Shown here: in pieces, positions 48,648-59,326 of the stretch
Position numbering within the stretch: position 1 is the first letter of the stretch
Layout of the letters: each line of letters begins with the position of its first letter
Assembly: GCA_033239525.1 (NCBI GenBank)
Contig: BSYO01000009.1
Location: 14,715,299-14,779,298, forward strand
Origin: Nepenthes gracilis
Taxonomy: Eukaryota > Streptophyta > Magnoliopsida > Caryophyllales > Nepenthaceae
Reading direction: 5' to 3'
DNA length: 64,000 nt
The notes under the pieces: generated by a model
Told to the model about the DNA's origin: nothing
The model's input: the letters and a program-made list of their open reading frames with translations, nothing else
Databases searched by the model: none
Program-made: the position numbers and the translations under genes

Positions 48648-50286
48648 GTTCCGTGGCTGCTACTGCTCAAACCTGTCCTGGCCTGATGGATCAAGATTCT
48701 GTCACGAGTTCCTCAGGAACTTTATGAGGTGGCCCCAGTGGGTTTGCCGCTCAATCGCCCTCTACAAAGTCTAACAGTCTTCTGTGCTATGACCTAAGAT
48801 CGATAAAAGTCACAGTACTTCGTCAAATCTCCTCCCTTTAGGTTTTACATTAGCATATGCCATTTCACGAACTTCTTTTCTTAGATCTGTATGAGGACAT
48901 TCGCCCGAGAGTTATTAAGTGGAGTCAAGTTTATAGGGTTGAACTCCGTCCGTATAGGTGGCTCAGTTCTGGGCTTCTTCCTTCGGGGGTTGTCATGGAT
49001 CATGTTCTTCCTTTTTCCGTCCGCTGGCAAAGAGTGAGGATGGGCAGCCCATTTCAGGTCTTTTGCCTTGTTGTCTTCCTTTGCTAGCTTGGGTGATGAA
49101 CCTAGTCTCCTAGAAGGTCTGTTGGTCCTTATGGGCCAGATGTTTAAAAATATTGCCCGGACCCCAAAGAAAAAATGAAACTATTGAGCTTCACCTCGTT
49201 GGTGAGCCTAGGAATCTTCCCGGCTTCAATGGTAAATCATCCCAAAAACTTCCCTAGGTTCTCACCCGGCCTCTGCTTAACGTGGGTGAGATGCCATGGC
49301 CGTTTCTTCTCGCGGCGGCCGGAGGCATACTAAGCCAAGAAGCTATCAGTAATGTCCTAGAAACTCCGAATGGAATTTGTTAGGAGTCGATAAAACTAGA
49401 TCCCAGTGTCCCCCTTCAGAGTGAGGGGGAAGTACTGGCACATAGAAGCCTCCTCTAGGCCCTAAAAGTTTAGTAGGGTGCAAAAGTGATTAAGATGATC
49501 TATGGGATCTGTGCTTCCGTCGTAGGGTTTCAAGGCTGACATTTTGAACTTCGATGGAAGCGGTTGTGTCTGGATCTCCATGGTGAAGGAAGACCTCTTC
49601 AAATCGGCTAAGTACTCACCAGGTTTTCCTTTGAACACACGTTTTAATATCTTTTCAACCTTATCCTTCACCCGCGAGGATGTTGCAGACTTTTTTTCGT
49701 TGAGGTAGGTCCTCAACTCTTAGTGCCCAACTAAACGGTATGGTGCCTGTCGGCTACTGCCACTTGCCAGTTGAGTGACGCAAGGTGCTCCTTCTTGGAC
49801 TGATGGCCTTTGCTCGTCCCAAGAGTAGTGGGGGTTCCTTCGTTCCGGACTCTCCTTTGGGCTTCCACAACTTAGCTGCCCCTCTAGCCTGGAATGACTT
49901 CTAATGTTTGAGGTCATCGGGGCACTGGAACTATCGGGTCATGCGGCCTTCTTGGTCGGCTTCTTCTTTCTCTGGCCTCTCACTTAGAGGACGGAGTGTG
50001 GAGTGTGGGCTGAAGAGGAGGGAGCCTCCTACTTCTATTTGCCCTAGCATATACAAAGTCCTTGGGGCATTTGGGACATCTCATTCATTTGCTCCGCCAT
50101 TACTAGGATAATCAGAGGTGGTTGCTTTTCTACCCGACTACTAGCAGAGTGGTCATCACCGAGGAAGGTGACTTCTTTGGTTGGAACGCTAGCTTGTAAT
50201 TTCGTGTTCACTATACTTGTTGATGAGATTGATGTTGATGAAATAGTGGTCAGGCATTTTGTTTGGTTTTTCACAAACGGTGCCAA
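48648..50286 (-). pseudogene. Tat-type gypsy gag remnant
   Basis: It begins on the minus strand right after the primer-binding site, with a frame starting MAPFVKNQTKCL (50,286-50,044). A core gag segment follows at 49,716-49,462, reading YLADLKRSSFTMEIQ and FKMSALKPYDGSTDPIDHLN, the usual gag entry motif (F..P....YDG..DP.DHL). Near 48,850-48,790 KGGDLTKYCDFYRS is the linker and first part of the zinc-knuckle region (KYC.FHRDHGH.T). Stops and frame changes occur throughout. The reading is cut by the 7.6-kb insertion at 48,643 and resumes with the protease at 41,066. Gag forms the particle; it is dead here. Confidence 0.75.
50272..50286 (-). other. Primer-binding site of the Tat-type element
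   Basis: The minus strand reads TTGGCACCGTTTGTG, one base from the canonical TTGGCGCCGTTTGTG found just before gag in Tat/Athila-type elements. It directly abuts the LTR that starts at 50,287 in plus coordinates. Confidence 0.8.
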
Positions 50287-51208
50287 TGATGCGTCCTATA
50301 TCCTAGTCTTGGATGGTATCGGGTTCAACCGCTCCTTGGGCTCATGCTGACATAGAATTCAGTCTCCGTCCTACGCGGTTTGAATTCTACACACTACAAT
50401 AAAAGACAAGAAGTCAGAAAAAAATGGCGAGACTTACTCCCCAATTTATCCTCTGATACTCAAACAAGTAATCTTTCTTTTGATATGAAGAAGATAAAGA
50501 TAGAAAATGCTAGAAATGATGATGGGGAAGGAATTTGTCAGTCTGACTCGGAGTTACATGCAACATAGAGTGGCTTCAGGTCGTTGTGTGCTCGTGGAGA
50601 GTGGCTTTAGAACCACTGTGTTTGCGAAGAGCAAGTAGTGAGAAAGAGAATGGCAATTGGTTGCTTGGAGAATAGATTGCTTGTACGGGTTTGAGTATTA
50701 CAGAGAGCGTATCTTTGGAGTGTGTCTTAGGGCTTTTTATAACGGTCGGACCTCGCCACCTTTCCTTAGGCAGCAAGGCGGGTTGCCAACCGTTTGAGAG
50801 GGTCCTTTCCATCTATTGAGGGGATACAAGCATCATTTAGGGTCACAATGGCCGAAAGGGAAGATTCCTTACTCTACGGAGATGTTGCATGCTGTGAATA
50901 CTGAAACTTCTATTGTGAGTCGTACGCTGATTTGATGGTTTTCCTTTTGAAATGTGCACTGATTTGGGGGATTCCGTTTCAGAGGAGATTGTCATCTGGG
51001 GAGATTCTCAGTATCGCAGCCAATTATGACAGATAACTTGTTGTGCACAAGAAAGGATTCATGGGCCGCTTTCGATTTGGGCCGCACCCCATTATCTGAA
51101 GGTTCTCTCCAGTCAACTGGGGCATTAATTGTCCTTTGGGACAACTGGCCACGGTTCTCCTAGGCTATTCCCCTCTTTGGGCCAGCCCATTTCCAACCGT
51201 TCGTATCA
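50287..51208 (-). repeat. 5' LTR of the Tat-type element
   Basis: About 922 bp from TGATGCGTCC to TTCGTATCA in plus coordinates, giving imperfect inverted ends (TGATGCG/TGATACG). The left boundary is fixed by the primer-binding site; the right is inferred from the inverted ends. On the minus strand, TTATAAAAAGCCC at about 50,733-50,745 is a good TATA box, so transcription would run into gag. No second LTR was found because the element is truncated at 39,085. Confidence 0.65.
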
Positions 51209-52369
51209 CTTTTAATAAAAAAACTATATTATTTTTTATTGGATATGTCTATTTAACATATACCCTTTAAGTGAAAGGATGTGTATTTTGGTAATTTGAA
51301 AATGATTCTCTCTCCATCTATAAAAAGATGTCCATGACCATAATTTTAAGATATATAAGATTGGTATAAAATCTCTACAAATCATAAAAGGGGAGAGAAG
51401 AAAAAGAAACCATATCCAGTTCTTTGTGACAAGAAAAATTTCGAAGTGGCACGTAAAGTTTGACGACTATGAATCCAGGTGTGCAACTTTATTTATATGT
51501 ATAACCGATTGTTAAAGAAATACGTTAATAAAAATATTGAAAATTAATATTTCATCTCAATAAAGAAACTTATAGAGTGTAGCAGCCACTGCACTGCAAC
51601 TCATGATTCAAGAACATTCAGCTGCAAGCGCTGTAGCTTCAATTCGGAAGCAACTTTCTTATGCAGATTTCATCGACAAGCCTGTAAACAACTACATTTA
51701 TGTGGAAAGTATGATCTCCTAAGATTCCTACACCAATTTATCACCCAATTTCTTCTGCCTTTTTGTATACAACTACTGTTCACTTTCTTGCGCTTACGCT
51801 TACTGCTCCTCATTGTAGATCTGAATCTACTTCAAAACTCATCCAACGGTGATCAACTGAGTATATTCCACTATTTTCTACTATATTTTAACAATTTCTA
51901 ATGTTAAATGTTGTTTCTAATCTGGTTTCCAAAAGCACCATCCGCACTCTATTTTTACAACCGTTGAAGTGTAAATCGGTGGGATGAGAATTGGTTCGGA
52001 GTTTTCACTGAAGGCTATCAACAACGAGTCTATGAACCAGAAAATGAAAATGTATACTCTCGCGTCCTCACTGATCCCAAAATAATTTGCAAATTTAGTC
52101 CACCTCAATAAAATTACCCAACTGTTAATTTGATTCATTTTAAGTCCATGAAAGCTAAAAATAAAGCTGGTAAAACTTTTAAAATCCCAAATCAACTTTA
52201 AATGTGGACTGTAAGTCGATGTTAACAACTAACCCATAGTAAAAAAATTAATCAAATTATAGGACGTGAAATGTTACGTTATCAAGTGGCTTAAATTTTT
52301 AAAATTAATCTAATTCCTAAGCATTGGAAAGGATAAATATATTTCAATATTAGAATACTCACAAAATTA
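51209..52369. other. Spacer, no gene recognised
   Basis: AT-rich with a low-copy look. A minus-strand frame of 103 codons (51,917-52,228) reads as ordinary residues (FTSFIFSFHGLKMNQI and so on) but matches no domain I know, so I leave it uncalled. Confidence 0.3.
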
Positions 52370-53825
52370 TGACTCAATTTAACTACTAAAACGATAACCG
52401 ATGTTTGACATACATAGCCAACTGAGAGCATCACATCATTTACATAGTACAAAACCATTATTTGAACAAAATTATAAATCTTAAACTAATGTCCTAAGGT
52501 GTAGTACAACATCCGGTCACTCTAATTCCAAATTCTAATTTTCCTTGAATTGCCTCATTACCAACTTTCTCAACCTACAAGTGAGCTTTGAATATACTAA
52601 TATGAAGGGGATTAGCAATGAAAATAAAAATAAGAGGGAATAGAATACTCAACAAGACTTATAAATTATATAATCAAATATATAATTTATCTCAAAACTA
52701 TGTTGGAGGAAATATGATTAAAATTAATCGAAAGTCATGCAGTTTCTACAACATTTATGCAAAACTTTTAGATTTGATAATTATGTTTCTTACTCCAATA
52801 ATACGCTGTAAAAATATGTTTAAATTATGCTAATTATTATGAATTAAGGATCAGTAGGGTCTTATCAACGAATGAACGAATAATTAAAACCTAGGTTATA
52901 TTTATTTTTATATAACCAAAGGTCTTATGTTACTATTTAAGACCTATAAATAAACCGTTATATATCTGACTCTGTAGACGGGACCGAATACTATTTTTGC
53001 CCCATGAATGATAGGTTTAAATTTTAATTATCGTTATAATATACTAAAATATATCATAATATATTATCATTGATTTTTTTATCATGGTCCATGCATAATG
53101 AAGAAAAAACTCTATACAAATACACATATTTATTTATATTTTCTTATTCAAAAGAAAATATTCTTGATTTTTTTACAAATTGTAAAGTTTTCTATCAAAT
53201 TATTTTAAATATATATCATATAATACCTTCACTTACTGCAAAAACTTAAACATACTCATTTTAAAACGTACAAAACTACATTTAAAATTTTTTAAACATA
53301 TGGACTGTTTACACAAGAATTTTAGAAGAGAGTAGGTAAAACTTTTGTGATACTAACTTCTCATTTCAATTGTCAAGCATGCAGAGACAAATTAATAAAC
53401 TTTTTAAATACAAAAAGAATATGCTTAGTGATTCTAAACTTATAGGAACATTATGTATGAATTATAAGTACACAATAACCAATTAAATATGATTTTGGCA
53501 CATGCATAAGTTGTAATTCGAGAAATTAGTTGAAAAATACAATATGTATAGAGTAAAACATGATTTCACGCAATTATTCTAAACTCAATTATTCTAAACA
53601 TGATTTCACACAGTTATTCTAAATATGATTCTTGGCAACTTCTCTGCCTAAATAAATAGGTTTGCGCCTCAAATGTCGATAAAGCATAATTCAACTTGAT
53701 GTGGCTTGATTCAAAGTTAACTTTGATCAATTATTTCATTTGGCCATAAGTTTTTCTATTTTATACTCAATTTAATCATAATAAAATTTATAATTTTAAA
53801 ACTCGTAGTTTACATATACAACTAG
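52370..53825 (-). repeat. Diverged relative of the large LTR family, left part
   Basis: Landmarks of the large LTR appear in order though at low identity: CTTTCTCAACCTACAAGTGAGC, the GGGAATAGAATAC block, GGATCAGTAGGGTCTTATCAAC (here shortened: CAGTAGGGTCTTATCAAC) and CTGTAGACGGGACCGAATAC, matching the copy at 62 kb (GTCAGTAGGCCTTATTAAC, CTGTAGATAGGGCCTTAGC). It is interrupted at 53,826 by a copia insertion and continues at 55,784. The left boundary is uncertain. Confidence 0.5.
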
Positions 53826-53830
53826 AGAAG

Positions 53831-55778
53831 TGTGAGAGACAAAAGTCTGATAATTGTGAAAATATTTTCTTGGCTTGATTTCTTGATCAAACATTACAAT
53901 TTATAGAAATAGAAAATGAAACTAAAAGGATACCAAAAATAATGACAATAATTACAAATTACTTTTCCAACATATATTACTCCTTTACAAATTACTTTTT
54001 CAAAACAAATTACTCCTTAATAACAAATTACTTTTTCAACATAAACTACTCCTTCGTTACAAATTACTTTTTTAACACCCTCTTATAATTTGTAATTCCC
54101 AATTTAGTTTTAAATATTTCAAAGTTGTCTCGTATTATGACTTTGGTAAGAATATTTGCCAGTTGATCAGATGTATCATATTCAATCACAATTTCTTTTC
54201 GTACTATAGAGATCACGAATGAAATGGTGCCATAATTCAATATGATTACTTTTTATATAAAAAAATAAATTCTTGTTTATAATAATAGAAGACATATTTT
54301 CACAAAAAATAATAGTTTCCTTTAATGTTTGTTGTTGTAGGTCTTACAAAACTCTTCGTAGACAAGCTGCTTTGTAAGCTATTTTAGAGACTGTCATATA
54401 TTTTGCTTTTGATGAAGATAAAATAATTGATCTTTATTTCATACTTTTCCATGATATGGCATTGGAACCAAGGTAAGAAAACATAATCTAATGTGCTTTC
54501 TTGTTTATCAGGACTCCCTACTTAGTTTCTATCAGTAAAGCCGACTAGTAAATAATCAACATTCTTCTTATATTTGATGCCTAATTGGTGTGTTCTATTA
54601 GGCAATGGAGAATACATTTTGCAACTGCCAAATGAATCTTGCTTGGATTACTTATAAATCTAGAGATCATGCAAATAGGTTGGACAATATTTGGCTTTGT
54701 GTTTGTGAGATAAATTAGTGACCCGACCAAACTTCTATATCCATTGGCACCGACCTTCTTAGCCTCATCATCTAACTTCAATTTTTCGTTTAGTCCTATT
54801 TCGGTTACATTCGTTTGCAACCTTCCATGTGGAATTTTTTTAGTAATTTACTTACTTTTTTTAAGAGATAAAAATTTTATATTTTATTTGTTTAACTTAA
54901 ATTCCCAAGAAGTATTACATAATACCCAAATCTATCATTTTGAATTCTTTTACCATGGCTTCAAATTCTTACATTATAGTCTGCTTGAAGTTTATTATTA
55001 TAGAGAAGCTTGTATTAGTGTAAATAAGATTATCTACATACAAGCAAATTATTATAAATTTTTCATACCAATCATTTTTAACATATAAAGATGGCACATT
55101 TTGACGTTGAATTTTGTAATTTGATGGAAACCACTCTTCAAGCCTTTGGATTCATTTTTGAATATTGCCTAGACTTATTTGGCTGTCTTAATTCCAAAAA
55201 TTCAAAAATATATAGAATTGCTCATACCTTGTTAAATTATTCTCAAGGCATAGCATTCAACTTTACATTCTGCTTATAATTATTTTCTAACTCAACGGTC
55301 TATACTTTACTGCTCCTAGCAAGTTGTTCTTCATATCCATATTCAACAATATCTCATAAATCTTGTGAGTAAAAATTAATTTTAATTTGTGAGTTTCAAT
55401 AATTATAGTAATTACAATTTAAGACTAGAATCTAATTTAGAGTATATTAGAAGCCATGTATTGTATTTAAAGGGCTGTCTCTGATACCAAACTTATAAGA
55501 AACAAAAGTCTAATAATTGTGAAATTATTTTCTTGACATATATTTCCTTGATCAAACATTATAATTTATAGAAAAGGACATCTTAAATAAAGACAATAAA
55601 TTAAAAAGCAACACACTAATTGCCTAAGCCATTTTCAACCCACCTACCTTTATAATTAAAGACTTTTGGACTACCTAAGACAATAATCACAAATTACTTT
55701 TTCAACATATTACTCCTTAATTACATATTATTTTTTTCAATACAAACTACTCCTTAATTACAATTACTTTTTTCAACA
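53831..55778 (-). mobile_element. Compact, internally deleted Ty1/copia element with target duplication AGAAG
   Basis: LTRs at 53,831-54,077 and about 55,493-55,778 share AAAAGTCTRATAATTGTGAA and repeated phrases like AATTACTTTTTCAACA. AGAAG at 53,826-53,830 is repeated at 55,779-55,783. On the minus strand TGGTATCAGAG (55,489-55,479) is a perfect primer-binding site, and AAGAGGG (54,078-54,086 region) is the polypurine tract. The 1.95-kb length and a 1.4-kb interior holding only late RT and RNase H mean that gag, protease, integrase and early RT have been deleted. The element sits inside the diverged LTR. Confidence 0.9.
54090..55130 (-). pseudogene. Ty1/copia RT (C-terminal) and RNase H remnant
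   Basis: Minus-strand pieces in order: IIICLYVDNLIYT (55,050-55,010, the YVDD catalytic box with Asn for the second Asp), EFKMIDLGIM.YFLGI (54,945-54,895), the open frame 54,820-54,581 with YRSLVGSLIYLTNTKPNI and ISRFISNPSKIHLAVAKCIL, then RNase H: ISWKSMKQRSIILSSSKAKY (about 54,455-54,395), and EIVIEYDTSD near 54,190 followed by FEIFKTKLGI at the C-terminus. Several stops are present. The frames run up to the polypurine tract as usual in copia. Confidence 0.85.
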
Positions 55779-55783
55779 AGAAG

Positions 55784-56422
55784 AACTATGCGATATTAAG
55801 ATGCCACTTGCCTAATTTTAATTTCGACAACAAAACATGGCACTATCTCAGCAGCAGTGGGAAACGACAGTAGCTCTAACAGCCAACGTCCCCCAACAAT
55901 GTAGCAACGGTTGATAACAGCTGCATTAACTTCAGTGCCTCCTTCTTCTTCGGTTTCTCTCTACTCTCTCTCTCTGCTCTCTTCCCTCTTAGTTATGGCC
56001 ACTCAATGAAATTGAAGAAGGTGCCTGACCACAGGATAAAGTGGCTGCTTGAATAGAATTGTAGGGCGAGAGATTTGTGGGGGAAATTTTGTTTATTATT
56101 ATTGTATAATTTAATATGAAATGACTCCCCAAACTTTTAATATTTACTAATTTAAATACCGCATCAAAGTTACATTAAATTATAATACCTATATCCAATA
56201 GAGTTTCTTAATGTCAGGAATAATTGGTTGAGTTCAAATTACCAAATCACCCTCCGAAGGATTACGCTTTTGTGATACCTTTTGATCCTTCGAAAAATCA
56301 GCCTAAGCTCGACTGTGTAATATCAATTTTATAGGACTTTATCTGTATAATGTAATTTTATAACTAATAATTTCTACTTATATTAGTCCAAAACGTCCAA
56401 TTTAAAATACCGGGATATTACA
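55784..56422 (-). repeat. Diverged relative of the large LTR family, right part
   Basis: It resumes after the copia insertion with CACTTGCCTAA, a GC-richer stretch, a CT-rich block (55,960-55,990) and the terminal GGGATATTACA at 56,422, the same order as in the large LTRs. The two parts together would make an LTR of about 2.1 kb, similar to the family length. Confidence 0.5.
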
Positions 56423-57061
56423 ATGTTTGCGTCTAAACCTTTTACTCAGCTCACCTCTTCCATTCTTCCATTTGATCCCTTCTTTCCCTCTCAATGAAAG
56501 TATCTTTGATGAATTCTGTGATAGTCATGATATAGGCGTCTGCACATGACTGTGATTAGCATTACCCGCATTGTCCGCCCATGTGGCGTCCGGCCCTTTC
56601 TACGTATGTATGTTTCATGTCATTATAGTTCTCTTGAAATCAACATTGGGCCATTCTAGTCTTCCTCAATTACAGAAATTGCTGATGGGAGAACAATTTC
56701 ATTGCGATGGCACATCCACGAGCCAAGGCGAAAGTTTAGTAAATAAATTAAGGATTGTGTGAATGATTATGATAAATGATAGAAGTGGGGAAAAGAATTT
56801 GATTGAGTTTGGAAAAAGCGCCAAAATGGTTCACCTTAGCCAAGAGAATGGTACAATTTTGCAAAACACTTTCAAAATGGACCATTTCAGCAATAAGCTC
56901 AGCACATCCAAGAGAGTTGGAATATCCTCGGATGATGTGTTGTTTCATTTATCTATATTAAAAAATGTATATAAAAATAAATGAATGGATATTATATTAG
57001 AAAATCTTTTAAATATTTCTCTATACAAAACGGTAGAGGGATGACCAAGGCGACGGTGTAT
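56423..57061. other. Low-copy-looking stretch left of the compact chromovirus
   Basis: Less AT-rich than average. Overlapping frames of 60-75 codons on both strands (56,571-56,762 plus; 56,748-56,948 minus; 56,763-56,984 plus) match nothing I know. It was continuous with 58,923 onward before the chromovirus inserted. Confidence 0.3.
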
Positions 57062-57066
57062 GTGAA

Positions 57067-57564
57067 TGATACGTGCTGCCTGCAATTAGCTAAGGTCTTT
57101 TACCCTGTAGTTGACCGAGGTGATTTAATCGGCAAATGGATTGAGGTGCTTTGGCTGGAAAATGACCGAGGTGTTTTGCCCTGTAGTGGACTGAGGTCCT
57201 TTGGAGAGTGAGAAGGTAACAAGGGAGGAAACTTTTGACAGAGGGAGAGGAAAATTAGAGGAGAAATAAGAGGGAGAGGGAAATCAGAGGGGTTTGGAAG
57301 AGATTGAGAGCGAGAGAGATAGAGGAGAGAGACAAGAGATGAGTAACAGACAATAATATTTCTTCTTCTTCCTCTTTACCAAGCACAATAGCTGGATTTA
57401 TACAAGGATGCTAAAGCCTACATGGCCAGGACTGATAACAAAAGCATAACAAACTCTACTGCTACGAATAGTGCACGTGTGGGGCAGTTATGACTAACAA
57501 CAGCCAATGACGTATAAGCAGGCGTGAAAATTTTTTTAACATAATCAGTGGTTGTCCGTAATAT
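57067..57564 (-). repeat. Left (3') LTR of the compact chromovirus
   Basis: About 498 bp; matches 58,419-58,917 throughout, including GTTGACCGAGGTGATTTAAT, the GGGAGAGG purine-rich block and ATTTCTTCTT. The right end is blurred by one or two changes (CCGTAATA in place of CCGTAACA). Confidence 0.9.
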
Positions 57565-57790
57565 TGTTGTTTCCTTCAAAGAACCTTGCCCTCAAGGTTG
57601 CAAGAGGGACATTCTTCAACAATTGCCTCCCAAGTGGCCTCGAGTTTGGATGGCACAAAGTAGCCATCGAAGGCATGAAAAGAAATGGGTGGCAGATGTG
57701 CCGAAGCCCGAGGCAAGGAATCTGTTCCGTGAGGAGTTTCTGAGGAAGGGTCGGGATCCAAGGATTCAACCGCTGAAGGTTTTGTCATAA
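57545..57790 (-). pseudogene. Chromovirus pol 3' end (chromodomain remnant)
   Basis: The minus strand reads SKLEATWEAIVEECPSCNLE and GKVL, then, after a frame shift, EGNNNITDNH. This fits the end of a chromodomain (TWE......FP..NLEDKV), the last part of pol before the 3' LTR. It overlaps the LTR edge slightly, as is usual. Two alternative frames of similar length cover the same bases and are shadows. Confidence 0.6.
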
Positions 57791-58044
57791 GCTAGCCAGA
57801 ACCATCTTCTTCAGTGATCATACAAAGAAATTGTGGGGTTTTACATCAATATCTAATAGTGAATCACTCATCACAGTTAAAATACAACCAGCATTTTCAG
57901 CGAGTTGTCATTTCCGTCGGAGTCAATTTTTCTATGGGCAATGTTGGAAAATGGCTAGAAGACGGTGGTGTGTTATGCGGAGGAGGGGCGGTAGCAGTAG
58001 GTGGTTTGGAGAGTGTATTGTGTTGGTAAATGGGTTGTCCATCC

Positions 58045-58398
58045 TCAATTTTTTTCCTCCACTAATTTTATCATGCCAATGGCTTCTGGTAGTGAACTTG
58101 GCTTCAATAATAGAAATTCTCTTCGAATATCATCTCGAAGTCTAGAGATAAAATAATTTAACAGATTAGCAGTGGTGAGACATGTTGTTCGAGTGGAGAG
58201 GGATTCAAATTTAGCTAGGTATGCAACAACCATGGTGGTCTGGCGAAGCTTGTGCAGCATTGCTTCATGGTTCAAGTAAGATGAAAGGCCTTTGTCAGTG
58301 TGCTGCTGCACTGTAACCATCACCTCTAAAATTTTCTTTGTTAGAAAAGTGATCGATGCTTCCGTGGCCTTGGAATGTGTAGTGACGCCTTCTGCCAT
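58045..58398 (-). pseudogene. Chromovirus gag fragment (117 codons, open)
   Basis: An uninterrupted minus-strand frame beginning MAEGVTTHSKATEAS just after the right LTR. The centre, VVAYLAKFESLSTRTTCLTT and LLNYFISRLRDDIRRE, then FLLLKPSSLPEAIGMIKLVE, matches chromovirus gag (Y...F..L......L.E..L...FI.GL..DIR.E...L.P.SL..A...A.L.EE). It starts close to the expected gag start, but the N-terminal region before the core is short, and it ends in a deletion that joins to the pol end. Confidence 0.8.
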
Positions 58399-58418
58399 AT
58401 CTTAGTGAAAGTACCAAA

Positions 58419-58917
58419 TGATACGTGCTGTCTGTCATTAGCCAATGTACTTTACCTTGTAGTTGACCGAGGTGATTTAATCGGCAAATGGACTAAGGTA
58501 CTTTGGCCGGCAAATGACAGAGGTGTTTTGTCCTGTAGTGGACCGACATCCTTTGGAGAGTGAAAAGGTAACAGGGGAGGGAAATTCTGACAAATGGAGA
58601 GGAAAATCAAAGAAGAAATAAGAGGGAGAGGGAAATCAGGGGAGTTTGGGAGAGATTGAGAGCAAGAGAGATAGAAGAGAAAGAGACAAAAGAGGAGTAG
58701 CAGACAATAATATTTCTTCTTTTTGCTCTTTACCCAGCACAGTAGCTAGATTTATACAATGATGCTAAAGTCTACGTGGCCAGGACTGATAACAAATGCA
58801 TAACAAACTCTACTGCTACGAACAGTGCACGTGTGGGGCAATTATGACTAACAACAGCCATTGACGTATAATTAGGCGTGAAAATTTTTTTAACATAATC
58901 AGTGCTCGTCCGTAACA
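58419..58917 (-). repeat. Right (5') LTR of the compact chromovirus
   Basis: 499 bp from TGATACG to CCGTAACA. The sequence inside the element next to it reads TTTGGTACTTTCACTAAG on the minus strand; TGGTA would start a primer-binding site, but the rest does not match tRNA-Met well. Confidence 0.9.
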
Positions 58918-58922
58918 GTGAA

Positions 58923-59306
58923 TTATAGAGATGATGCCGGCATGCACGGAAGGATGAGGAGACACGCCATCCTATTCCATCGTAGTTGGGACTTGCTGGT
59001 CCTGTATATGGAGTTTGGCGTCAGAGGACGAACAATTAAAGATGCTTGATTTGACTTTAAATTAATGGTCCAAGCAGCAGAGGGCAACTTCATATTCACA
59101 TGCGCCATAGTGAACAATGATCCAGCAAGAGAGTCCCCCATGTGATTGTGCTTCGGTGTACTCGTGCCCATCATGTAGTCCGTCCTTAAGTGTACGCTGC
59201 GCTCATCTTCAAATTGCACGCCGGCCACTGGCTCTAAACACACGGGCGATGAACACCGCACGCCTGGTTCGGTGATTAGTCGTTCAGCACAAATCAAACA
59301 TGAAAT
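58923..59306 (-). other. Open frame of 124 codons behind a copia-like primer-binding site
   Basis: Minus-strand frame 59,297-58,923 runs open into the compact chromovirus (its stop is at the insertion edge). It begins MICAERLITEPGVRCSSPVC and is hydrophilic to mid-polar, with no motif I recognise. Because it starts a few codons after a primer-binding site, it may be the leader or gag start of another copia element. The frame's end has been cut by the chromovirus insertion. Confidence 0.35.
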
Positions 59307-59326
59307 CTCCTGGCTCTGATACTTCG
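59307..59326 (-). other. Copia-type primer-binding site
   Basis: The minus strand reads CGAAGTATCAGAGCCAGGAG, with TATCAGAGCCAGG matching the common copia context TGGTATCAGAGCCAGG except for the first bases. An LTR should lie at higher coordinates, from about 59,327, but I could not find its partner. Confidence 0.55.

Larger units (their letters stand above)
57067..58917 (-). mobile_element. Compact, internally deleted chromovirus with target duplication GTGAA
   Basis: Two LTRs of about 498 bp (57,067-57,564 and 58,419-58,917), highly similar and both starting TGATACGTGCTG, flank an 850-bp interior. GTGAA at 57,062-57,066 is repeated exactly at 58,918-58,922. Minus orientation is set by the gag fragment next to the right LTR and the pol end next to the left LTR. 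Nearly all of pol has been lost, so it depends on other copies or is dead. The similarity of its LTRs and the perfect duplication suggest it is among the younger insertions here. Confidence 0.9.
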
